Part shown: positions 1 through 5,322 of the stretch, piece by piece | Position numbering within the stretch: position 1 is the stretch's first letter | Layout of the letters: each line of letters starts with the position of its first letter | From: Gammaproteobacteria bacterium | GTDB lineage: Bacteria > Pseudomonadota > Gammaproteobacteria > SZUA-229 | Reading direction: 5' to 3' | DNA length: 6,627 nucleotides | Assembly: GCA_026197015.1 (NCBI GenBank) | Contig: JAPHRB010000010.1 | Span: 1-6,627, forward strand | Position numbers and translations under genes: made by a program | The notes under the pieces: model-generated | What the model saw: only the letters and a program-made list of their open reading frames with translations | What the model was told of the DNA's origin: nothing | Database searches by the model: none

Positions 1-151
1 AAGTCATAAGTCATAAGTCAGAAGCAAAAGAAGTAAAAGAAGTAAAAGAAGTAAAAGAAGTAAAAGCAGCGAGCGAAGCCTGACCGCTTTGACTTAAGAC
101 TTAAGACTTAAGACTTAAGACTTAAGACTTAAGACTCAAGACTCAAGACTT
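1..151. repeat. Inverted heptamer-repeat locus A (left edge possibly truncated)
   Basis: The left arm holds AAGTCAT at 1-7 and 8-14 and AAGTCAG at 15-21. The right arm holds six perfect GACTTAA units (91-132), two GACTCAA units (133-146) and a partial GACTT (147-151). Left units are near reverse complements of right units: six of seven bases pair, with one A-A mismatch per unit. The spacer starts with GCAAAAG and contains a purine-rich 9-bp tandem repeat. The left arm starts at base 1, so the locus probably continues outside the window. It shares layout and the right-arm start CTTTGACTTAAGACT with the locus at 2214-2318. It sits upstream of the FKBP gene; no protein-coding role is evident. 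Confidence 0.9.
26..70 (+). repeat. 9-bp tandem repeat inside heptamer locus A
   Basis: Four perfect copies of AAAAGAAGT (26-34, 35-43, 44-52, 53-61) are followed by a diverged fifth unit AAAAGCAGC (62-70). The seed seems to be the CAAAAG that begins the spacer here and also occurs once, unexpanded, in the sister locus at 2252-2257. This suggests local expansion by replication slippage (inference). The copy number could vary between strains. Confidence 0.9.
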
Positions 152-162
152 CTAAAAACTGT

Positions 163-178
163 CTCTCTAATAAGAGAG
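163..178 (+). other. Small hairpin in the FKBP leader
   Basis: CTCTCT (163-168) and AGAGAG (173-178) form a perfect 6-bp stem with an AATA loop, 45 bp upstream of the FKBP start. It has no U-tract after it, so it is not a terminator. No convincing -10/-35 pair is visible between the heptamer array and the gene; TATAAA at 206-211 is too close to the ribosome binding site to be its -10 box. Any role in mRNA stability is a guess. Confidence 0.3.
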
Positions 179-222
179 GGAGATGAACATAAAAACGTTT
201 TGAAATATAAAGAGGAAAAAGC

Positions 223-558
223 ATGTCTGAATTAGAAATTGAAGAATTAAATGTAGGTGAAGGCGCTGAAGCCGGTGCCTCTGACGGTGCAGAATTAGTT
301 GTAGTGCATTACACCGGCTGGTTAACTGATGGCACAAAGTTTGACTCAAGTGTTGATCGTAATGATCCATTCAGTTTTACACTGGGTGTGGGTCAGGTCA
401 TTAAAGGCTGGGATGAAGGTGTTAAGGGCATGAAAGTTGGTGGTAAACGTAAATTAACTATTCCACCTGAAATGGGTTATGGTGCGAACGGTGCCGGTGG
501 TGTTATTCCGCCTGATGCTACGCTGGTATTTGAAGTTGAGTTATTAGAAATTCGTTAG
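223..558 (+). CDS. FKBP-type peptidyl-prolyl cis-trans isomerase (single-domain)
   Basis: A 111-residue protein made almost entirely of one FKBP domain, about the size of human FKBP12, without signal peptide or dimerisation extension, so probably cytoplasmic. It should catalyse cis-trans isomerisation of X-Pro bonds and assist protein folding. Residues matching the FKBP12 active-site pocket are present: Y30, F40, D41, F50, V59, I60, W63, Y86, I95 and F103. The position of FKBP12 His87 is Ala91. The IPPDATLVFEVELL C-terminal strand motif is intact. The start is supported by AGAGG at 211-215, seven bases before ATG. It is the only plus-strand gene here and is monocistronic as far as visible, ending at a strong terminator. 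It lacks the inserted IF domain of SlyD-type enzymes. Family assignment is very secure; the substrate is unknown. Confidence 0.96.
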   Translation: MSELEIEELNVGEGAEAGASDGAELVVVHYTGWLTDGTKFDSSVDRNDPFSFTLGVGQVIKGWDEGVKGMKVGGKRKLTIPPEMGYGANGAGGVIPPDATLVFEVELLEIR

Positions 559-560
559 AA

Positions 561-582
561 TTTTTATAATTTATTATAAAAA
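561..582. other. AT-only palindrome overlapping the terminator
   Basis: TTTTTATAA (561-569) and TTATAAAAA (574-582) can form a 9-bp stem with a TTTA loop. Its 3' arm uses the same A-tract (578-582) that extends the terminator stem, so the two structures compete. It starts three bases after the FKBP stop. All pairs are A-T, so the hairpin is weak. Confidence 0.45.
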
Positions 583-610
583 AGGCACATCAAATGATGT
601 GCCTTTTTTT
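578..610. terminator. Bidirectional rho-independent terminator
   Basis: GGCACATC (584-591), loop AAAT, GATGTGCC (596-603) form a perfect 8-bp GC-containing stem flanked by AAAAAA (578-583) and TTTTTTT (604-610). The same shape reads on both strands, so it can end the FKBP transcript from the left and the lipoprotein transcript from the right. It lies between these two convergent genes, 19 bp past the first stop and 18 bp past the second. Confidence 0.93.
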
Positions 611-628
611 ATGCTGATATATTAATAA

Positions 629-1444
629 TTACCAGTTATAAGAATTGGCTACACCATCCAGTGTAACGGTGTATGAGCTGCAACTATCATAGACGACAGA
701 ACCGCTTTTCCCGCTAGATGTAAATGTAATGCTACCAGAACTTGGACGACCTTCATTTGGCGCTGAACAATTGAATAAAATTGATGTTGCATTGATAGAG
801 ATCGTGCCGTGTGTAGGGTCAACTACCGTTGCGGACACATTGTAACCAGAAAAGCTATTACCTGATACTGTTACATTGCTAACTGAGTATGTACGTCCAT
901 CAATACCTGTAATTGATGTAGTGGTTGTACAATCAAAAGAAGTATTAGTGCTGGTACAGCTTATAGTTGCATTCAGTGTTTCAGATATACCAGGAGCAGT
1001 AATCGTTACATTGTTATAGGTGATAGTGAAACTGTTGTCATTTCCACTAAATGTAACGACACCACTAATAACACCGTCACCGGTGTCACATGCATTAAAG
1101 GTGATAGAGCCTGATGCAGATGAACTAGTAGTTGATATGTTGTCGCTGTAGCTTCCGCCACCCGGGCATATTTCTGATAAAGTGCCTATTGAAGTGGCCT
1201 CGAAAGCAATTTCTCTCACTTTTTCAGAAATCATATCGCTTGAACTGGTCGAATTTGATGATTTTAAGTAGAAGTTAGCGTTATTGGTTGTAACAGACTG
1301 TTTTGCGCTTTCTGTTGCTGCAATGGATAAATCTTGTACGTTATCGGCTGTGATGATAGCTGCAGAAGGCCCGCTGTCACTGCTGCAGGCGCTGATTAAT
1401 GATACTAAGCCAGTGATAAATAGTAATTTTTTATAAAATGTCAT
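629..1444 (-). CDS. Secreted Ser/Thr-rich lipoprotein, function unknown
   Basis: A 271-residue protein with a lipoprotein signal peptide: K5-K6, a hydrophobic stretch 7-19, and lipobox I17-S18-A19-C20. The residue after Cys20 is Ser, which in Gram-negative bacteria favours sorting to the outer membrane. The mature part is rich in Ser, Thr, Asn and Gly with alternating beta-type patterns. It has six further cysteines in three nearby pairs (93/119, 163/172, 226/255), which could form disulfides. Two segments look related: C93 to C119 and C226 to C255, each with SGSITF between the cysteines (111-116 and 236-241), suggesting an internal duplication. The start is supported by AGGGA about eight bases upstream of ATG. 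No catalytic motif is recognised; a structural or binding role on the cell surface is inference. Confidence 0.85.
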   Translation of the reverse strand: MTFYKKLLFITGLVSLISACSSDSGPSAAIITADNVQDLSIAATESAKQSVTTNNANFYLKSSNSTSSSDMISEKVREIAFEATSIGTLSEICPGGGSYSDNISTTSSSASGSITFNACDTGDGVISGVVTFSGNDNSFTITYNNVTITAPGISETLNATISCTSTNTSFDCTTTTSITGIDGRTYSVSNVTVSGNSFSGYNVSATVVDPTHGTISINATSILFNCSAPNEGRPSSGSITFTSSGKSGSVVYDSCSSYTVTLDGVANSYNW

Positions 1445-1542
1445 GATTTTATTCCCTGTTATATTTTTTTTCAGACGTAAAGGATAAATGATTAGTTTGA
1501 ATATTTCTATCTTTAAAAGTGCAAAATTACGTAAGGAAAAGG

Positions 1543-2208
1543 CTACAGGTATGGGCGTAAGTGTTTTAGAAAATCAGTTGAAAGAGGTTTTTTATATGCA
1601 ACCGAGAAAACGGGGTGTGGAGTGATTGCTTTTATCTCGGAGGCATTATTCGATAGCTTGTTCTGTGGTTTCGTTTCTGTGGAGTTAAGTATTATGGCGC
1701 AGATAGCAAGCTGATATTTTTCTATAGCGTCAATCGTAAGCAGCACCTGATTAACGGCTCCCACCCGGTCTTCAGCGACAAGAATAATGGGCAGATTTAA
1801 CTCACCTGCAAGATCAGCATTTAATGCGTTTTCGCAAATGGGGGAGTAAAAACCACCGGCACCTTCGACTAATAAAAAATCATTATCAGAAATATTTTTT
1901 ATACAGGCTGTGTTTAACTGTTTGAGAGAAAGAGGTTCACCGGATAGTTTAGCCGCAACCTTAGGCGATATTGCCTGGGTGAAACGGTATGCACAAACAT
2001 CATTTAGTGATGAAGTCGATTGTGATGCTTTTAATAATAAATTTGCATCATCTGCTAATAAAACACCATTAATTAATTCACAACCCGTTTCAACCGGCTT
2101 TCTTGGGATGACATTAATATTTTTTTGTTTTAAAGCCGAGGCAATCTGGCAGGCAATATAGGTTTTCCCTACATTAGTATCGGTGCCAGTTACGAATAAG
2201 CCTTTCAT
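1543..2208 (-). CDS. bioD: ATP-dependent dethiobiotin synthetase
   Basis: A 221-residue enzyme that makes dethiobiotin from 7,8-diaminopelargonate, CO2 and ATP, the penultimate step of biotin synthesis, in the cytoplasm. Visible motifs are the P-loop GTDTNVGKT (8-16, K15, T16), RKPVETG (36-42, with K37 and T41), D53/D54 for metal, and VEGAGGFYSPI (114-124, E115). Asn12 replaces the Glu12 of E. coli BioD, a position that varies in the family. Length is close to the usual 220-230. The start is fixed by the P-loop, yet no Shine-Dalgarno sequence precedes it: the bases upstream read CTTTCTTT and then run into the heptamer repeat from purC. No other biotin gene is in the window. It lies 99 bp downstream of purC on the same strand and may depend on purC transcription. 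Confidence 0.95.
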   Translation of the reverse strand: MKGLFVTGTDTNVGKTYIACQIASALKQKNINVIPRKPVETGCELINGVLLADDANLLLKASQSTSSLNDVCAYRFTQAISPKVAAKLSGEPLSLKQLNTACIKNISDNDFLLVEGAGGFYSPICENALNADLAGELNLPIILVAEDRVGAVNQVLLTIDAIEKYQLAICAIILNSTETKPQNKLSNNASEIKAITPHPVFSVAYKKPLSTDFLKHLRPYL

Positions 2209-2213
2209 AAAGA

Positions 2214-2318
2214 AAGTCGTAAGTTGTGAGTCGTAAGTTATGAGTCGTAATCAAAAGATAAACGCCTACGGCGCAATTACTTTGACTTAAGACTCATGAC
2301 TTAAGACTTACGACTTAG
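2214..2318. repeat. Inverted heptamer-repeat locus B between purC and bioD
   Basis: Five left units (AAGTCGT, AAGTTGT, GAGTCGT, AAGTTAT, GAGTCGT; 2214-2248) face five right units (GACTTAA, GACTCAT, GACTTAA, GACTTAC, GACTTAG; 2284-2318). Pairing 2214-2248 with 2282-2316 gives 25 Watson-Crick pairs of 35, with the outermost 11 perfect. The spacer starts AATCAAAAG and contains a small hairpin CGCC-TAC-GGCG at 2263-2273. Read as plus-strand RNA, six more positions are G-U pairs (31 of 35 paired); as minus-strand RNA only one is. The right arm overlaps the purC stop codon and the left arm ends 5 bp before the bioD start. Confidence 0.92.
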
Positions 2319-3189
2319 TCAACCTCGCAAAGGCTTCTTTATATTTTTCCGCGGTTTGATTAACTATTTCATCGGGAAGTTCGGGGCCTGGTGCAGTTTT
2401 GTTCCAGTCCAGTGTTTCTAAATAATCACGCACAAACTGTTTGTCGAAACTCATTGGGCTGCTGCCGGGTTTATATTGGTCAGCCGGCCAGAAACGAGAT
2501 GAATCGGGGGTTAATACTTCATCAATTAAAACCAGTTGATTATTCTCATCGACGCCAAATTCGAATTTAGTGTCGGCAATAATAATGCCTCTTTGCAGGG
2601 CGTATTCTGCTGCGGCTTTATATAGTTTAAGGCTAACCTCTTTAACCTGTTGGGCCATATCGGCGCCGAGCAGTTTTTCTGTGGCTGCGTAGTTTATGTT
2701 TTCATCATGATCACCCACATCTGCTTTACTGGAAGGGGTGTAAATTGGCTCGGGTAATTTATCAGCCATCTGTAAACCGGCAGGCAGCTCAATGCCGCAG
2801 ATTGTGCCGGTGTTCTGGTAGTCTTTCCAGCCTGAGCCAATAATATAACCACGCACTATGGCTTCTACGGGTAAGGCTTTTAGCTTTTTAACCACCATAG
2901 AGTGGCTGACCACAGCTTCACGCTCCTGATCATCTGTAATAATTTCGGTTAGTGGAATATCCGCCAGATGATTAGGGATTATGTATTCTAATTTATCGAG
3001 CCAGAATCGAGTGATATCATTGAGAATAGTGCCTTTACCGGGGATGGCGGTGGGCATAATCACATCGAATGCTGATATACGGTCACTGGTGATAATTAAC
3101 ATATGATCATCGTCTATATCATATATGTCACGGACTTTGCCCTTATGACGTAAATTAAGGTTGCTGATGTGGCTGGTATGAAGGCTCAT
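2308..3189 (-). CDS. purC: SAICAR synthase (phosphoribosylaminoimidazole-succinocarboxamide synthase)
   Basis: A 293-residue cytoplasmic enzyme that joins CAIR and aspartate with ATP to give SAICAR in de novo purine synthesis. It is the longer type, near the size of yeast Ade1, rather than the roughly 237-residue E. coli PurC. Motifs in order: GKVRDIY (17-23), TSDRISAFDV (34-43), RGYIIGSGW (113-121), IADTKFEFG (204-212, the second PROSITE-type signature) and DEVLTPDSSRFW (223-234). The start agrees with the family's N-terminus, but no clear Shine-Dalgarno sequence precedes it. The last two codons (Lys-Ser) and the TAA are supplied by the AAGTCGTAAG of heptamer locus B, so the native C-terminus may have been altered slightly when the repeat arrived (inference). 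A candidate promoter lies at 3231-3258. Confidence 0.97.
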   Translation of the reverse strand: MSLHTSHISNLNLRHKGKVRDIYDIDDDHMLIITSDRISAFDVIMPTAIPGKGTILNDITRFWLDKLEYIIPNHLADIPLTEIITDDQEREAVVSHSMVVKKLKALPVEAIVRGYIIGSGWKDYQNTGTICGIELPAGLQMADKLPEPIYTPSSKADVGDHDENINYAATEKLLGADMAQQVKEVSLKLYKAAAEYALQRGIIIADTKFEFGVDENNQLVLIDEVLTPDSSRFWPADQYKPGSSPMSFDKQFVRDYLETLDWNKTAPGPELPDEIVNQTAEKYKEAFARLTKS

Positions 3190-3230
3190 TGTGTCTGTGT
3201 TGTTAGTTAAAGTGAGGAAGGTATTTTACG

Positions 3231-3258
3231 TTAATATGGCGATTGCTGCGAGTGGCAA
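3231..3258 (-). promoter_or_regulatory. Candidate sigma-70 promoter for purC
   Basis: On the minus strand TTGCCA (3253-3258; 5 of 6 to TTGACA) and TATTAA (3231-3236; 4 of 6 to TATAAT) are separated by 16 bp. Transcription would start near 3225, giving a leader of about 35 bases before purC. No sequence that I recognise as a PurR operator is visible here. The assignment rests on consensus match and position only. Confidence 0.45.
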
Positions 3259-3320
3259 TGAGTGACGATAGGTGGAAGGAGGGGATTTGTCGCTTTAGCA
3301 ATAGTCTTTTTGTTGTATTC

Positions 3321-3487
3321 AGGCACATCTCCCTCGGGGAAAGGTCGACGCTTTTTGGCGCCCTGTCCCCTAAGCCTGTACCACTTAAAGATTTTCGAAG
3401 ACATATAGCTACACTGTCAGCTCTTGATGGCATCAATGAGGGGACGGAGCGCACAAAACGCGGTCCATCCCCGAGTGAGACGTACCT
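3321..3487. repeat. Inverted pair of REP-like palindromic units (BIME-like)
   Basis: Unit 1 (3321-3370) and unit 2 (3440-3487, opposite orientation) are copies of one motif: a head AGGYACRTCTCMCTCGGGGA followed by a hairpin closed by GGGGA/TCCCC. The heads match at 16 of 19 bases up to GGGG. Unit 1 hairpin is 3336-3370, unit 2 hairpin 3440-3472. The two units can also pair with each other: on the minus strand their heads form 18 of 19 pairs including two G-U. A head plus GC-rich hairpin in inverted pairs is the layout of REP/BIME elements mobilised by RAYT transposases; assigning it to that class is inference. The 69 bp between the units contain no recognisable gene. Confidence 0.75.
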
Positions 3488-3544
3488 CAACAGTGTTTAC
3501 CTTTAGTGGTATATGATCTGCGAAAGCTCGACGATCGTTTATGT

Positions 3545-5215
3545 TTATTTAACGAACATGTCTCTAAGTTCCCGTCTAAGGATTTTACCGACATTGGTTT
3601 TTGGTACTTCGTTAACAAACTCAACACGTTTAGGTATCTTGTAACGGGTAAGGGTTAATTCGCAGTGAAGACGGATATCATGTTCTGTTAATTGTGGGTT
3701 CTTAGAGACAATAATCGCCAGAACAGACTCACCACTTTGCTCATCGGGCATGCCAATAACCCCCACTTCTATCACATCATGGTGACTGGCAATAATCGCT
3801 TCAACTTCATTAGGGTATACATTAAAGCCGGATACAATAATCATATCTTTTTTACGATCAACGATTTGAAAATAACCCTTTTCATCCATAAAGCCGATGT
3901 CACCACTATGGAACCAGCCATTATCATCAAATACTAAAGCCGTTTCTTCAGGGCGATTATAATAACCCTGGGTCACCTGGGGGCCTTTAATACATATTTC
4001 ACCATTTTCACCAACGGCTAATTGATTGCTGTTGTCATCCATAATGCAGACCTCGGTAGAAGGCATGGGTAAACCAATCTTTCCATTGTAAGACTTGAGT
4101 GACATCGGGTTAATACAAACCGCGGGTGATGTTTCGGTTAGACCATAGGCTTCAAGAAGAGTTTGTCCAGTGATTTTCTGCCATTTTTCGGCCACTGATG
4201 CCTGCACCGCCATACCACCACCTAATGTCATTTTAAGGTGAGAAAAATCGACTTCAGAAAAATCGGGTGTATTTAATAAACCGTTAAATAAAGTGTTAAC
4301 ACCGGTAATGGCAGTGAATTTTGAATTTTTTAATTCTTTAACAAAGTTTTTCATATCCCGGGGGTTGGTTATGAGGTGATTTAAACCACCAACTTTCATA
4401 AAAAACAGGCAGTTCGCGAGCAGTGAAAAAATATGATAAAGAGGTAAAGCAGTAATAATATGTTCTTTGCCTTTTTCTATAAAAGGTTCTATCCATGCTG
4501 AAACCTGTTGCAAGTTTGCCACCATATTGCCATGAGTTAATATGGCGCCTTTAGCAACCCCGGTTGTGCCGCCAGTATATTGTAAAAATGCAAAATCTTC
4601 CTGTGTCACAGTTGGCCGTGTATATTTTGAAATATCCCCTTGTGCTAAACATTGTTTAAAATCATAACTTCCGGGCAGGCTGAAATCCGGTATCATTTTT
4701 TTAACATGTTTTACAATCAGGTTAATAATGGCTGATTTGGGAAATGAAAGCATATCGCCCATGCGTGTCACGATAACTTTCTTTATGGGGGTGTCCTGTA
4801 TAACTTCTTCTAATGTTGAAGCAAAATTTTCAAGCACAATTATTGTTGTAGCGCCTGAGTCACATAACTGATGTTTTAATTCGTGCCCCGTGTAAAGAGG
4901 GTTGGTATTTACAACGGTAAGGCCGGCACGTAATGCGGCAAAAATTGAAACGGGATTTTGCAATAAGTTAGGCATCATTATGGCTATTTTTTCGCCCTGT
5001 TTCATAGCGAACTGGTTTTGTAAATAAGATGCGAGTTTAAGGCTGTTATCATTTATTTCCTGATAACTTAGTGACTTTCCATAGTTACAAAAACAGGGGT
5101 TGTTACTGTAGTTAGCGCAGGCCTCTTCAATAACATCAAGCAGAGAATCATAAGCAGTAATATCTGCCTCATGGGGAATGCCTTCGGGATAACTGGAATA
5201 CCACTCATGAGTCAT
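3545..5215 (-). CDS. fadD: Long-chain fatty acid--CoA ligase (FadD-type)
   Basis: A 556-residue member of the adenylate-forming (ANL) family, close in length to E. coli FadD (561). It activates fatty acids to acyl-CoA through an acyl-AMP, using ATP and CoA, usually at the inner face of the cytoplasmic membrane. Motifs: P-loop YTGGTTGVAKGA (213-224), YGLTETSP (357-364), GYYNRPEET (417-425), the FACS signature from N432 to about E472 (SGD at 437-439, DRKKDMIIVSGFNVYP at 453-468) and the C-terminal catalytic lysine K544 in NVGKILRREL. The start has AAAGGAAAA about eight bases upstream. Overall resemblance favours FadD over medium-chain or 4-coumarate ligases, but chain-length preference cannot be read here. 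The GST-like gene lies 107 bp upstream on the same strand. No FadR-like site was recognised. Confidence 0.93.
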   Translation of the reverse strand: MTHEWYSSYPEGIPHEADITAYDSLLDVIEEACANYSNNPCFCNYGKSLSYQEINDNSLKLASYLQNQFAMKQGEKIAIMMPNLLQNPVSIFAALRAGLTVVNTNPLYTGHELKHQLCDSGATTIIVLENFASTLEEVIQDTPIKKVIVTRMGDMLSFPKSAIINLIVKHVKKMIPDFSLPGSYDFKQCLAQGDISKYTRPTVTQEDFAFLQYTGGTTGVAKGAILTHGNMVANLQQVSAWIEPFIEKGKEHIITALPLYHIFSLLANCLFFMKVGGLNHLITNPRDMKNFVKELKNSKFTAITGVNTLFNGLLNTPDFSEVDFSHLKMTLGGGMAVQASVAEKWQKITGQTLLEAYGLTETSPAVCINPMSLKSYNGKIGLPMPSTEVCIMDDNSNQLAVGENGEICIKGPQVTQGYYNRPEETALVFDDNGWFHSGDIGFMDEKGYFQIVDRKKDMIIVSGFNVYPNEVEAIIASHHDVIEVGVIGMPDEQSGESVLAIIVSKNPQLTEHDIRLHCELTLTRYKIPKRVEFVNEVPKTNVGKILRRELRDMFVK

Positions 5216-5258
5216 ATAATTTTCCTTTTATTAATGATGATCAATTAGTTTTAATATT

Positions 5259-5282
5259 ATTCTAGGACAGTAATTTGATTAC
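5259..5282 (-). promoter_or_regulatory. Possible -10 box and adjacent palindrome upstream of fadD
   Basis: The perfect palindrome GTAAT-TTG-ATTAC (5270-5282) lies 54 bp upstream of the fadD start. Just downstream in the minus direction is TAGAAT (5259-5264; 5 of 6 to TATAAT). No good -35 box is found at 17 bp. The palindrome would sit between -10 and -35, a usual place for a repressor site, but it could equally be chance in AT-rich DNA. It does not resemble the FadR or PsrA consensus. Confidence 0.25.
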
Positions 5283-5322
5283 GTATAGTTATTCCAGCCC
5301 TCATTTACCACGCATTATAATA

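Larger units (their letters stand above)
3190..3544. other. Gene-free interval between fadD and purC
   Basis: This 355-bp gap holds no gene I can support. From the purC side it contains an AT-rich leader (3190-3230), a candidate purC promoter, a purine-rich stretch flanked by the inverted hexamers ATTGCT (3242-3247) and AGCAAT (3297-3302), and the REP-like pair at 3321-3487. It looks richer in GC from about 3240 to 3490 than the flanking genes. Overlapping open frames on both strands (87 and 95 codons) run through the palindromes and show no recognisable protein motif. No good terminator for fadD is seen next to its stop. Confidence 0.7.

Noticed and set aside
89..94. TTGACT in the heptamer right arm as a -35 box for the FKBP gene
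   Set aside because: No -10-like hexamer lies 16-18 bp downstream; that stretch is still heptamer repeat.
1..151. CRISPR array
   Set aside because: Units are 7 or 9 bp in direct contact, with no unique spacers of 25-40 bp and no cas gene.
206..211. TATAAA as -10 box of the FKBP gene
   Set aside because: It directly abuts the ribosome binding site and would leave almost no leader; no -35 box at the right distance.
167..370. 67-codon minus-strand open frame over the FKBP start
   Set aside because: It is antisense to the FKBP gene, with a composition typical of a shadow frame (many Leu, His, Gln).
1910..2161. 83-codon plus-strand open frame
   Set aside because: It lies wholly inside bioD on the opposite strand, and bioD has all its catalytic motifs.
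3320..3490. 6S RNA, tmRNA or SRP RNA on the minus strand
   Set aside because: The long closing stem first suggested 6S RNA, but the head-plus-hairpin unit is repeated in inverted form and no conserved sequence of these RNAs was recognised.
3203..3506. Two overlapping antisense open frames (87 and 95 codons) between purC and fadD
   Set aside because: Both run through the inverted REP-like units, overlap each other almost completely and show no recognisable motif; palindromic DNA often stays open in both directions by chance.
3515..3540. Rho-independent terminator for fadD
   Set aside because: GATCTGCGA/TCGACGATC forms a stem with two mismatches, and in the fadD direction no U-tract follows it.
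3692..3937. 81-codon plus-strand open frame
   Set aside because: It lies wholly inside the fadD-like gene, which shows clear family motifs in that stretch.
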